Origin: Caldifarciminota bacterium
Lineage (GTDB): Bacteria > Hydrothermota > UBA3073 > JACQXS01 > JAGMCI01
Assembly (NCBI GenBank): GCA_023129325.1
Contig: JAGMCI010000042.1
Coordinates: 1 to 64,000, forward strand
DNA: 64,000 bases
Direction of reading: 5' to 3'
The position numbers and the translations under genes were made by a program. A model generated the notes under the pieces. The model was given only the letters and a program-made list of their open reading frames with translations. It had not been told where the DNA came from and searched no databases. Positions 52,628 to 61,463 of the stretch are shown piece after piece. Every line of letters begins with the position of its first letter. Position 1 is the first letter of the stretch.

Positions 52628-52724
52628 GTTTTTTCTTGACCACCGCACAAAATACATTTGTGCGGGATCAGAAATTTTAATGCGTAAGTACCTCTTTCCA
52701 ATCGGCACATTAGCAAAAAATTTC

Positions 52725-52753
52725 TTGACAATTAGGACTAATCAATGTAAAGT
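52725..52753 (+). promoter_or_regulatory. Promoter of the M20 peptidase gene, leaderless type
   Basis: TTGACA at 52725-52730, 17-nt spacer, TAAAGT at 52748-52753, then 7 nt to GTG 52761. Confidence 0.6.
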
Positions 52754-52760
52754 AAATGCA

Positions 52761-53894
52761 GTGAATTTGGGAACTGACTACAAAAAGCTACTTAAAACTG
52801 CTGAGTCTTGGAGAACAAGGATACTTTCAGACCTTATTGCTCTCTCTGAAATTCCAGCTCCATCATTCAAAGAGGGAAAAAGAAGGAAAAAATTTACCCA
52901 ACTTATGGAAAGGATAAATTTTGATAAACTTGAGCAAGATGGAGTAGGAAATATTATTGGGATTCGGAAAGGGAAAGGAAAGGGTGGAATTCTTGTTAGT
53001 GCTCACCTTGACACAGTATTTCCAGAGACTTTAAATCATACTACAAGAATAAATATGAAAAAGGTATACGGTCCCTCAGTTGGTGATAATTCACTTGGAT
53101 TAGCCTCAATCCTTGCTACGGGTGAGATACTTAATGAATTAAAAATTACCACTCACCACGACCTTCTATTTGCCGGTACAGTGGGAGGTGAAACTAACTT
53201 ACAAGGAATGAGAAAACTAATTGAAGAGCATGGAAAAGAACTTAAATATGTAATATGCGTTGAAGGACACGGATTAGGAAGAATTGATAATGTGGCAATT
53301 GGAAATATGAGGATGGAATTAAATATCAGAGTCAAAGAGGGACATAGTTTTCGAGATTTCGGAAGTCCCAATGCGATAGTCCTGATGAGTAAACTAATAA
53401 ATAGATTTCTCTCAATTCCTAAAGTTTCAGTTCACAAGGTAGCATTAAACATAAGTCATATTTATGGTGGAATTGCTTATGACTCAATTCCAATAAGTTG
53501 TAAAACAGGTATTGAACTTTCTTATAGAAACAAAAAAGCTTTCACAGATTTTTACAAGAAATTTAATACTACTATTTCTAAAATGGAAAAGGAAGAAGGA
53601 GTGAGAATTAAAAAGAGGGAAATTTCAAGTGCTCCCACTGGTAATATTTCAAGGTCTCATCAGCTTATCAAAGGGCTTATTAAAATTCATCATTATTTAG
53701 GTATTGAATCTAAGTTTGGATTTGGAAATACAGGTGGCAGTATTCCTTTATCACAAGGAATTCCAGCCGTGACTATAGGTATCACTCTTGGTTATGGTCT
53801 CCATTTGCCTGAAGAAAAGATAGAGATTAAGCCTATAATAAAAGGAATTAAGCAATTATTACTTTTGATTCTTAATATAGACCGCATTAAGTGA
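52761..53894 (+). CDS. M20-family metallopeptidase
   Basis: 377 residues from GTG 52761 (VNLGTDYKKLLK). An ATG at 52680 is in frame, but a TTGACA/TAAAGT promoter lies between it and the conserved start (LIALSEIPAPSFKEGKR), so the GTG is preferred. Metal-binding blocks: GILVSAHLDTVFPE near 88, GPSVGDNSLGLASI, GTVGGETNLQGM (the catalytic Glu region; TxGEE is GGETN here), and a C-terminal FGNTGGSIPLSQGIPAVTIG. It resembles peptidase T or tripeptidase-type M20 members. Substrate unknown. Confidence 0.82.
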   Translation: MNLGTDYKKLLKTAESWRTRILSDLIALSEIPAPSFKEGKRRKKFTQLMERINFDKLEQDGVGNIIGIRKGKGKGGILVSAHLDTVFPETLNHTTRINMKKVYGPSVGDNSLGLASILATGEILNELKITTHHDLLFAGTVGGETNLQGMRKLIEEHGKELKYVICVEGHGLGRIDNVAIGNMRMELNIRVKEGHSFRDFGSPNAIVLMSKLINRFLSIPKVSVHKVALNISHIYGGIAYDSIPISCKTGIELSYRNKKAFTDFYKKFNTTISKMEKEEGVRIKKREISSAPTGNISRSHQLIKGLIKIHHYLGIESKFGFGNTGGSIPLSQGIPAVTIGITLGYGLHLPEEKIEIKPIIKGIKQLLLLILNIDRIK

Positions 53895-53968
53895 GAAGCA
53901 GGAAGTAAGAAGTGGGAAGTGAAAGGTGAAATATAATAAGAATATTAACATAAAACATTAAACCTTTG

Positions 53969-55192
53969 ATGAACACTTCAGCAATAAGAGAGGAAACAAA
54001 ACAAAGACTGCGAAAAGCTGCTCCCTGTATTCTTCTTGTCGGCATCCCTTGCTATAACTCTGAATCAACAATAACCTATATTATAGAAACAATCGGTAAG
54101 GGATTAAAAAAATACTTCAATGATTATAAATCTCTAATACTTATAGCTGATGGTGGCTCACTTGATGATACAAGAGAAAAAGCAAACCTTGCAAAAATAC
54201 CAAATGGAATAAAGAAAATTGTGAGTATTTATAGAGGAATACCAGGAAAAGGAACTGCCCTTCGGGCGGTATTTGAAGCGGCAAAAATATTGCAGTCTAA
54301 AGCTTTATGTGTCTTTGATTCAGACCTAAGGTCAATCACCCCTGAATGGATTCGCCTCTTTTTCTCACCAATCCTTAAAGATGAGTATGATTTTTGTGCA
54401 CCTGCTTACACAAGAGCTAAATATGACGGCACTATAACAAATCACCTAGTATATCCCCTCACCCGTACTCTATATGGACTTAAAATAAGACAACCCATAG
54501 GAGGAGATTTTGGTGTCTCTGGTAAATTATCAAAATTTTATACTTCTCAAAATGTATGGGGAGAATTTGTGGCAAAGTTTGGAATTGATGTATGGATGAC
54601 AACAAGTGCAATTGCAGAGGGGTTTAAAATCTGCCAGGTAAATCCTGGAGTAAAAATTCATGACCCAAAAGACCCTGCAGCTTCACTTGGACCAATGTTT
54701 ATGCAAGTAATATATACACTTTTCTCCTTAATGGGTAAGTATAAGGAAAATTGGCGGGTAATACAGGGAAGCAAGAAAGTAAAAACTTATGACCCGAGAG
54801 CCTTGGTTCCACCAGAGCCTGTTGATGTATCTTTTGAATCTTTAAAATTAGAACTTAGAGACGGGTTTTCTCATTTTGGAACTCTTTGGAAGGAAATAAT
54901 TTCAGAGGAGGCTTTTAAAGAGCTTGGGAGTGTATTAAAAGGAAGGACAGAAAACCTTTCTCCTGAGCTCTGGGCAAAAATTGTTTATGATTTTGCATTT
55001 ATATTTAATCTTTGGGAAAGGAATCGTCATAAATTAGTTGATATACTTACGCCTCTTTACTTTGGCAGAATAGCATCTTTTATACTTGAAACAAAAGATA
55101 TGACCAATTCTGAAGCTGAAGCGGTAATTGAACATCAAGCAGTAGTATTTGAAAATCTCAAATCATATTTAGTAAAAAGATGGTTTAAATAA
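53969..55192 (+). CDS. GT-A glycosyltransferase, GT2/GT81-like
   Basis: 407 residues from ATG 53969. N-terminal GT-A fold: LLVGIPCYNSESTITYIIET, LIADGGSLDDT, and the DxD metal motif in CVFDSDLRSITPEW. GIPGKGTALRAVFEAA resembles the GpgS nucleotide-binding region. The C-terminal 130 residues are helical with no named domain. It precedes gpgS by one base-pair overlap, suggesting they act on a common product such as a glucosylglycerate or its oligomers. Exact specificity unknown. Confidence 0.8.
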   Translation: MNTSAIREETKQRLRKAAPCILLVGIPCYNSESTITYIIETIGKGLKKYFNDYKSLILIADGGSLDDTREKANLAKIPNGIKKIVSIYRGIPGKGTALRAVFEAAKILQSKALCVFDSDLRSITPEWIRLFFSPILKDEYDFCAPAYTRAKYDGTITNHLVYPLTRTLYGLKIRQPIGGDFGVSGKLSKFYTSQNVWGEFVAKFGIDVWMTTSAIAEGFKICQVNPGVKIHDPKDPAASLGPMFMQVIYTLFSLMGKYKENWRVIQGSKKVKTYDPRALVPPEPVDVSFESLKLELRDGFSHFGTLWKEIISEEAFKELGSVLKGRTENLSPELWAKIVYDFAFIFNLWERNRHKLVDILTPLYFGRIASFILETKDMTNSEAEAVIEHQAVVFENLKSYLVKRWFK

Positions 55193-56181
55193 TGAGTAGC
55201 TGGTTTAAACAAAATACATTCCACCACTCACAATTCTCAAACCTTAATGAACTTGTAAAACTAAAGAAACATCAGAACATAAGTATATCTGTAGCCCTTC
55301 CAACCTTAAATGAAGAAGAAACAATTGCTAAAGAAATCTTGGTGATAAAGTCCGAATTAATGGATAGATATAAATTGATTGACGAGATTGCTGTAATTGA
55401 CTCAGGCTCAGAAGACCAGACAATGGAAATTGCACGCTCTCACGGCGCACAGGTTTATCAAGCAGAAGATATTTTGCCTGAATTAAAAATCTACAAAGGT
55501 AAAGGTGAAAACTTATGGAAAGCATTATATGTGCTTTCTGGAGATATCATTGTTTATATTGATGCCGATATTAAAAATATACATCCTAAATTTGTCTACG
55601 GACTTGTTGCCCCACTTTTAATCTATCCAGAAATAGGTTATGTAAAAGCATTTTACGAACGTCCAATTACTATTGGTAAAAAGACTTTCCCTGCAGGAGG
55701 AGGAAGAGTTACCCAAATCCTCGTGAGACCGCTTTTTAATGCCTTTTTTCCCGAACTCTCTAAAATTATTCAACCCTTATCAGGTGAATATGCAGGAAGG
55801 AGAAAAATACTTGAAAGCGTTCCTTTCTTTATAGGTTATGGTGTAGAGACAGGTCTTTTGATTGATATCTCTCATAAATTCGGACTTTTTTCAATTGCTC
55901 AGGTAGATTTAGATAAAAGAATCCATCGAAACCAGAGAACTTCTGCACTCTCAAGAATGTCTTATGGAATTTTACAGACATTTCTGGATAGAGCAAAAGA
56001 ACTTAAGAAATTAGACTTTAAAAAAACCATTCCAACTATTTTCTCTCAATTAAGTATCCAAAATACCAAGGAATATACATTTAAAAAATATAAAATAGAA
56101 GAAATAAAGCGTCCTCCAATGGTAACTATAAAATCCTACGCAAACCGCTTTCACAAGACTCCTCATTCACGACCTAAATGA
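55192..56181 (+). CDS. gpgS: Glucosyl-3-phosphoglycerate synthase
   Basis: 329 residues. GT81 signatures: ISVALPTLNEEETIAKEI, AVIDSGSEDQTMEIA, KGKGENLWKALYVLSGDIIV with DAD metal motif, then FPAGGGRVTQILVRPLFNAF and PLSGEYAGRRKILESVPF. It makes glucosyl-3-phosphoglycerate from an NDP-glucose and 3-phosphoglycerate, a precursor of the compatible solute glucosylglycerate or of methylglucose polysaccharides. The phosphatase GpgP is not recognised in the window. It overlaps both neighbours. Confidence 0.88.
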   Translation: MSSWFKQNTFHHSQFSNLNELVKLKKHQNISISVALPTLNEEETIAKEILVIKSELMDRYKLIDEIAVIDSGSEDQTMEIARSHGAQVYQAEDILPELKIYKGKGENLWKALYVLSGDIIVYIDADIKNIHPKFVYGLVAPLLIYPEIGYVKAFYERPITIGKKTFPAGGGRVTQILVRPLFNAFFPELSKIIQPLSGEYAGRRKILESVPFFIGYGVETGLLIDISHKFGLFSIAQVDLDKRIHRNQRTSALSRMSYGILQTFLDRAKELKKLDFKKTIPTIFSQLSIQNTKEYTFKKYKIEEIKRPPMVTIKSYANRFHKTPHSRPK

Positions 56182-57386
56182 AAACAATTGGTATCCTTCA
56201 TTTCTCGTGCCCCCCAGTGATAGGTGGAGTTGAAGCTGTAATAGAAGCACATACTGACTTATTGCTGCAACATGGATTTAAAGTTAAAGTTATAATAGGA
56301 AAAGGCAACAAATCCAGAAAAGACATTGAATTTGAAAAAATACCTGAACTAAATGCTTTACACCCTGAGTGTCAAAAAATAAGAAATGAACTTGAAACTG
56401 GTATTGTTTCGGACTCATTTTCTAAATTAAAAGATAAGATAAAAGAACAACTAAAAATAGCATTGAAAGATATTGACATACTTATCATTCATAACATTTT
56501 ATCTGTCCACTTTAATCTGCCTCTGGTTCTTGCATTACACGAAATTATTCCATCTTTAAACATAAAAGTAATTAGCTGGTGTCACGATATTACACTCCTT
56601 GACCCAAATTATGCTACTGGTAATCCCAAAACCTTCCCTTGGTCCCTCCTTGCAACTCCAATACCTAATGTTACCTATGTTGCAATATCCAGTTTAAGAC
56701 AAAAAGAACTATCCAATGTATTACAAATTCTGAAGGACTCAATTCATGTTATCCCTGATGGAATTGATGAACACTCTTTCCTTTCTCTCAGTCAACCTTC
56801 AACTTCAATTCTTAATAAATATAAATTACAAAATGCAGATATAGTAATGCTTTTTCCATCAAGGATAATAAAGCGTAAAAACTTTGAACTCGGCATAAAA
56901 GTCACAGCTGAACTCTTAAAACTCAAAAAATCTGCTTATTTCATAATCACAGGTCCCCCTGACCCCCATAATATAATATCCATAAAGTATTATCAGGAAC
57001 TAAAAGAATTAGCCAATAAATTAAATGTAAAGAATAGAATTATATTCTTATATGATATTGGAATAAAAGTAACTTATAAAATGTTACGAGAACTTTATTC
57101 TATATCTGATATTCTCTTCCTTTCAAGCACCCGAGAGGGATTTGGCATCCCTTTACTTGAGGCAGGACTTATGAAGATACCCATTTTTTGCCCTGAAATT
57201 TCTCCTCTCACAGAACTTGGGCAAAATGATGTAAATTACTTTAACGACAATCCCAAGGATATAGCTCAAACTATAGTAAAAATAACATCTCAATCAAAGA
57301 CATCAAAGATATTCAGAAAGATACTCAAAAATTACACTTGGCATTCTCTATTTAAACACAAAATATTACCTCTCTTAAAAGAATGA
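56178..57386 (+). CDS. GT4-family glycosyltransferase
   Basis: 402 residues. GT-B plan: KTIGILHFSCPPVIGGVEAV with the GGVE start, VISWCHDITLLDPNYATGNP, HVIPDGIDEHSFL, MLFPSRIIKRKNFELGIKV, and SSTREGFGIPLLEAGLMKIP near 315. It overlaps gpgS and the NUDIX gene by 4 nt each and so belongs to the same coupled operon; it may elongate the glucosylglycerate product. Specificity unknown. Confidence 0.87.
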   Translation: MKTIGILHFSCPPVIGGVEAVIEAHTDLLLQHGFKVKVIIGKGNKSRKDIEFEKIPELNALHPECQKIRNELETGIVSDSFSKLKDKIKEQLKIALKDIDILIIHNILSVHFNLPLVLALHEIIPSLNIKVISWCHDITLLDPNYATGNPKTFPWSLLATPIPNVTYVAISSLRQKELSNVLQILKDSIHVIPDGIDEHSFLSLSQPSTSILNKYKLQNADIVMLFPSRIIKRKNFELGIKVTAELLKLKKSAYFIITGPPDPHNIISIKYYQELKELANKLNVKNRIIFLYDIGIKVTYKMLRELYSISDILFLSSTREGFGIPLLEAGLMKIPIFCPEISPLTELGQNDVNYFNDNPKDIAQTIVKITSQSKTSKIFRKILKNYTWHSLFKHKILPLLKE

Positions 57387-57847
57387 GCCGAGCGCCTTTC
57401 CAAGTATTAGTTTTACCCTATAGAATTATGACGAATAATGAAATTCTTTACGCGGTTTTTAAGCGTAAGTCATCAACTGGTGGTTATTGGCAAGGAATTA
57501 CGGGAGGTGGAAAAATCGGTGAATCTTGGTTAGAGGCAGCAAAACGAGAAGCATTTGAAGAGGCTGGTATTAAACCAAACAATGAATACATTAAACTTGA
57601 TTCTCATACAATGATTCCCGTTGTCAATGTTTGTGGATTCAAATGGGGTGAGGATGTCTTAGTTATTCCTGAATACTGTTTTGGGGTGAAGGTTGAAGTT
57701 ACTGAATTGCAATTATCCAGTGAACACACAGAATATAAATGGTTGAATTATAGTAATGTAAGCAGAATATTGCAGTGGGATAGCAATAAGAGTGCTTTGT
57801 GGGAATTAGATTATAGACTTAGAAAGAGTTTGCAGGTAATTTCATAA
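57383..57847 (+). CDS. NUDIX hydrolase
   Basis: 154 residues. The NUDIX box is G-x5-E-x7-REAxEEAG as in GGGKIGESWLEAAKREAFEE (residues about 39-58). It hydrolyses nucleoside diphosphate derivatives, possibly NDP-sugars or dihydroneopterin triphosphate. Last gene of the GpgS operon. Confidence 0.88.
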   Translation: MSRAPFQVLVLPYRIMTNNEILYAVFKRKSSTGGYWQGITGGGKIGESWLEAAKREAFEEAGIKPNNEYIKLDSHTMIPVVNVCGFKWGEDVLVIPEYCFGVKVEVTELQLSSEHTEYKWLNYSNVSRILQWDSNKSALWELDYRLRKSLQVIS

Positions 57848-58209
57848 GCGGAAATTTAGTAACATCCTACTATTTTTTTGTAAATGGCTTTTTAGATTTT
57901 CCCTTAAAAATCCTGTGTAATTCTGGAGTGCAACGACGGTGTCGTTGCATGCAAAAACATCGTTTTTGTACTCCAAAGAATTTGTAAGGCAAGCTGCCTT
58001 ACCTGTTGACTGTTTGTCTGCGTGGAATGAGTTGTGGATTGCTCGCCCCGTTAGATGGTAAAGCCTATCTAACGGGGTAAATCGGGTTATGTGGATGAGT
58101 TGCGAGACATTTCCCCATCCTAAAAACTCACGACTTGACACACTACTCATAACTCACCCTAATCTATCTCTTTTTGGGAAATTCTGTGTCCTCTGTGGTT
58201 GCTTTTTCC
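57848..58209. repeat. Intergenic repeat cluster without genes
   Basis: Holds palindromes CAACGACGGTGTCGTTG (57939), AAAAACATCGTTTTT, GTAAGGCAAGCTGCCTTAC, and a CCCCGTTAGAT/ATCTAACGGGG hairpin at 58046-58077 that may terminate the upstream operon. A minus-strand open frame across it is repeat-derived. Confidence 0.6.
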
Positions 58210-58237
58210 TTGACTTTTTAAAATATAGTATTACAAT
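58210..58237 (+). promoter_or_regulatory. Promoter of the cupin gene, with leader
   Basis: TTGACT, 16-nt spacer, TACAAT; the leader includes AGGAGGAAAA. Confidence 0.6.
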
Positions 58238-58258
58238 TTTGAAATAATAGGAGGAAAA

Positions 58259-58579
58259 ATGGAAAAGATTAATTTAAAAGAGTATAGTAAAACCATTAAA
58301 GAACTATGGCAGCCCTATGAGATAGCATTTGTTAATGATACTGCTTTAAGAATTGCAAAAATTAAAGGTGCTTACAGATGGCATAAACACAAGAATGAGG
58401 ACGAGTTCTTCTTTGTAGTTAAAGGTTCTGCTTTCATAGACTTTAAAAATGAGACAATCGAACTCAATGAAGGAGAAGGATGCCTTGTCAAAAAAGGCAT
58501 AGAACACCGTTCAAGGTCAAAAGATGAAGCAACTATTTTACTAATAGAGCCTATATCTACTAAAACAAAAGGCGAATAA
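58259..58579 (+). CDS. Single-domain cupin protein
   Basis: 106 residues. Cupin motif 1 YRWHKHKNEDEFFFVVKG near 41-58 (His-x-His...Glu) and motif 2 EGCLVKKGIEHRSRS near 78-92. A metal-bound small beta barrel; it could be an enzyme or a ligand sensor. Good AGGAGG ribosome site; overlaps the DUF2007 gene by 1 nt. Confidence 0.83.
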   Translation: MEKINLKEYSKTIKELWQPYEIAFVNDTALRIAKIKGAYRWHKHKNEDEFFFVVKGSAFIDFKNETIELNEGEGCLVKKGIEHRSRSKDEATILLIEPISTKTKGE

Positions 58580-58806
58580 TGAAAAGTGCCTATAAAGCAC
58601 CAGACGAGTTTGCTGCTATAACAATAAGGTCACTTCTTGAGAACGAGGGTATGAAAGTGTGGGTAAAATCGTATCAGATATCGATGTTTGACAATATAGC
58701 TCAAGTAATGAGACCTTATTGGGGTGAAATTTTTGTTGCAGATAAAGATTTGGAACAGGCAAAATCTATTGTAGAGGATTATTTATCCACAGATGACAAA
58801 AAATAA
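58579..58806 (+). CDS. DUF2007-type small protein
   Basis: 75 residues: AAITIRSLLENEGMKVWVKS, then GEIFVADKDLEQAKSIVEDY. This is the pattern of DUF2007 (a PII-like small signal-transducing fold). The role is unknown. Coupled to the cupin gene. Confidence 0.7.
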   Translation: MKSAYKAPDEFAAITIRSLLENEGMKVWVKSYQISMFDNIAQVMRPYWGEIFVADKDLEQAKSIVEDYLSTDDKK

Positions 58807-58923
58807 TAACCACGGATTACACGAAAAAATCTGTGACTAATTGAACCACAAAGAACACAAAGTAGTAAAAAGATTAATCACGAAAGCACAAAAGAGAACG
58901 CAGGTAAAAACTTAAAAATTAAA

Positions 58924-60174
58924 ATGCAAAATGATAAGTCGTTGAAGGCAACTATTGTTATACCAACTTATTGGACTGCGGAAGAATTTATTCCTTCCGC
59001 AAATAACCCAATATACGACCATCCGACTCCATTAAACAGCGAAGGCACTCTTGGACGGTTATTAGATTCTATGAAAATATTAAAAGAAAAAGACTTTGAT
59101 GTAATGATAATAAGTGTCCCGACATCACAAGAGATAGGCAAAGTAGGGGCGTATAGCAATACGCCCGCACTAATAAAAAAGAAAGTAGATGCTATAATAG
59201 AACCTTTTAAGAAACTTTACAATATTCATCATTTCTCTTATCCAGATTTACTTCCTATACATAAGAAATTAAAGGAGCTTGGCAAGAAAGAGTATATTCC
59301 TTATTTCAGCCTTGATGGATATTCAAATATCAGGAATATGTGTTTAATTTTGCCTCATATTCTTGGCACCGATATTGTAATCCTCATAGATGACGATGAG
59401 GTTTTTGAAGACCCTGACTTTATTAAGAAAGCTCATGCTTTTATAGGCAAAAATGAGATTTATGGAATTGCCGGATGTTATATTCAGCCATATGGAGGCT
59501 ATAAATTTAAAGGTAAGCGAGAATGGTGGAAATTTTTATGGAATAATACAGGGGCAATGAACAAAGTGTTTGAACTAATTGAAACTCCTGCACAAATTGA
59601 ATTTGTGCCTACATATAAACTCGGCAGACTAAAAGAAACTCCTTTTGCTGGCGGTGGCAATATGGTAATTCACAAGAACCTATTTACTAAAGTTAGCTTT
59701 GACCCGTGGATTAATCGCGGAGAAGATGTTGATTTTCTTTGTAACAGTAAAATTGCTGGATTCAAGTTTTTGCTTGACACTAAACTATCAATCTTACATC
59801 TTCCACCGGCTAACAAAAATCCATTATGGCTCCAGTTAAGAGAGGATATCAGGAGATTCATTTATATGAGGATAAAATTATTGAAACAAGGTTATTCAAT
59901 AAAAAGGACAATGCCATATCCGGGGTATTTTCTTAAATTTGATTTATACTTCAAGATTTTCATAACTAACCGTATTTTAGCTGGAGCTTATTTTTTAAAA
60001 GGGCAATTCAAAGAATCTGTTGAGTTTTTGAAAAATATATTACTTGTTTTTAAATTCAGGAAAGAGGCTTACATAAACTATCAGAAATTTATAAATTTCA
60101 GCAAAGGGTGGCCCCAATTTATGAATTGGCTTGAAAAAAATAGAGATTTAATTTTATCAAAGATACCGGAATGA
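58924..60174 (+). CDS. GT-A-type glycosyltransferase
   Basis: 416 residues. KATIVIPTYWTAEEFIPSAN at the start, a DDDE metal motif in IVILIDDDEVFEDPDF near 160, and GGGNMVIHKNLFTKVSFDPW with RGEDVDFLC near 260-285. A GT2-like transferase on a cytoplasmic donor. Residues 74-82 (VGAYSNTPA) and 223-229 (AQIEFVP) are read from family A and family B palindromes. It overlaps the next GT4 gene by 4 nt. Confidence 0.82.
   Translation: MQNDKSLKATIVIPTYWTAEEFIPSANNPIYDHPTPLNSEGTLGRLLDSMKILKEKDFDVMIISVPTSQEIGKVGAYSNTPALIKKKVDAIIEPFKKLYNIHHFSYPDLLPIHKKLKELGKKEYIPYFSLDGYSNIRNMCLILPHILGTDIVILIDDDEVFEDPDFIKKAHAFIGKNEIYGIAGCYIQPYGGYKFKGKREWWKFLWNNTGAMNKVFELIETPAQIEFVPTYKLGRLKETPFAGGGNMVIHKNLFTKVSFDPWINRGEDVDFLCNSKIAGFKFLLDTKLSILHLPPANKNPLWLQLREDIRRFIYMRIKLLKQGYSIKRTMPYPGYFLKFDLYFKIFITNRILAGAYFLKGQFKESVEFLKNILLVFKFRKEAYINYQKFINFSKGWPQFMNWLEKNRDLILSKIPE
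59143..59170. repeat. Family A element in a glycosyltransferase
   Basis: 28 bp (half GTAGGGGCGTATAG), translated VGAYSNTPA. Confidence 0.8.
59590..59612. repeat. Family B element in a glycosyltransferase
   Basis: GCACAAATT/AATTTGTGC followed by CTAC, in frame. Confidence 0.7.
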
Positions 60175-61379
60175 AAATTCTTTTTTTGCCCAAACAAATT
60201 CCGCATTCAAAAGTTATTGGTGGACCAATAATTATTTATAACAGGATAAAAGAACTTTCAAAACGACACGAAGTTTCATTGCTTTCATTCTTAAGAGAAG
60301 ATTCTGAAAAACAATGGCTCTCAACTGTTACAAAATATTGTAAGGAAGCAGAATTTTTGCCTCTCCCCCATTGGTATGGGCGTATTGCTATATGCCCCTA
60401 CTCATTATTTCAATTTTTCTTCTCTCCTACGCCTCCTTATTTCTTAACCACATATACTCAAGAGATGGAAAACAAAGTAGCTAAGATGACACGCAAGTAT
60501 AAATATGATGTGATAATTGCAGAATACTCAGTTATGGGACAATATCTTTATAAGAATAAAAGACTCCCAAATGTACGCAAAGTGATTTCTTGTCATGAAT
60601 GTTACTTTACTGCGAGATATAATACATTTAAGCAAAATTGGTATAAAAAAGAAGGGTTAACAGCACTAACTCATTTAAAAAGACTTAAACATTATGAATT
60701 TAATATGTATCGTTCAGCTGATAAGGTTTTAACTCTCACTCCTCAAGATAAAGCCACGCTGTTAAGTTTTGCTCCTGACCTTAATATTTCTGTAGTTCCG
60801 CATGGGGTAGATGTTACATATTTTACCCCATCGGACCATAGTTCTCTTGAGCCATCAGTTATGTTTCTTGGAAATTATCCTCACTTACCCAATCGGGATG
60901 CGGTTTTATATTTTTATAATGACATTTTGCCTCTTATAAGGAAAGAATTCACGGAACTCAAATTTTATATTGTTGGCAGGAATCCACAGTCAGAAATAAA
61001 TGACCTGGTAAAAAGGGATTCAGGTATTATAGTAACAGGTACAGTTTCTGATGTAAGAGAATATTTTAAGAAGACAAAAATATTTATTTGTCCAATTAGA
61101 TTAGGCGGCGGATTTAGAGGCAAGATTCTTGAAGCAATGGCATCAGGTGTTCCTGTTGTCTCAACTTCATTAGGAGCTTATGGTATTCCTGCTAAAGACG
61201 GAGAAAACATTTTGATTGCAGATTCCAAAATTGATTTTGCCAACAAAGTAATTAAGTTATTACAAGATAAAGAACTTTATAAAAGGATTGCCAAAAATGG
61301 GCGGAAATTAGTTGAACAAGAATTCTCATGGGCTAAAGGAGCAGAAAAACTTGAAAAAGTATTACTAAGCATTTTTTAA
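60171..61379 (+). CDS. GT4-family glycosyltransferase
   Basis: 402 residues. KILFLPKQIPHSKVIGGPII start, SVVPHGVDVTYF, VMFLGNYPHLPNRDAV, and IRLGGGFRGKILEAMASGVP near 305, typical of GT4 enzymes in outer-core or exopolysaccharide synthesis. Residues 68-77 (YGRIAICPYS) are read from a family A palindrome in a different frame from the other copies. Coupled to the preceding glycosyltransferase. Confidence 0.87.
   Translation: MKILFLPKQIPHSKVIGGPIIIYNRIKELSKRHEVSLLSFLREDSEKQWLSTVTKYCKEAEFLPLPHWYGRIAICPYSLFQFFFSPTPPYFLTTYTQEMENKVAKMTRKYKYDVIIAEYSVMGQYLYKNKRLPNVRKVISCHECYFTARYNTFKQNWYKKEGLTALTHLKRLKHYEFNMYRSADKVLTLTPQDKATLLSFAPDLNISVVPHGVDVTYFTPSDHSSLEPSVMFLGNYPHLPNRDAVLYFYNDILPLIRKEFTELKFYIVGRNPQSEINDLVKRDSGIIVTGTVSDVREYFKKTKIFICPIRLGGGFRGKILEAMASGVPVVSTSLGAYGIPAKDGENILIADSKIDFANKVIKLLQDKELYKRIAKNGRKLVEQEFSWAKGAEKLEKVLLSIF
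60374..60401. repeat. Family A element in a GT4 gene
   Basis: 28 bp, with changes (GTATGGGCGTATTG half), translated in another frame as GRIAICPY. Confidence 0.75.
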
Positions 61380-61423
61380 TAAAGAGTAGTTACTATGTAG
61401 AGTCATCCAACGCAACTTTTTCC

Positions 61424-61451
61424 TTGACATTTTAAATTCTTTTTATATTAT
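61424..61451 (+). promoter_or_regulatory. Promoter of the BFD-like ferredoxin gene, very short leader
   Basis: TTGACA, 16-nt spacer, TATTAT, then 12 nt to the ATG (predicted leader about 5 nt). Confidence 0.65.
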
Positions 61452-61463
61452 GTTTAAAAAGAG

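Noticed and set aside
57842..58150. Minus-strand open frame of about 102 codons
   Set aside because: It is made of palindromic repeats, lacks a ribosome site and has no protein-like pattern.
13474..60401. Dispersed 28-bp palindromes as a CRISPR-type repeat
   Set aside because: Copies are tens of kilobases apart, inside genes, with no spacers or cas genes.
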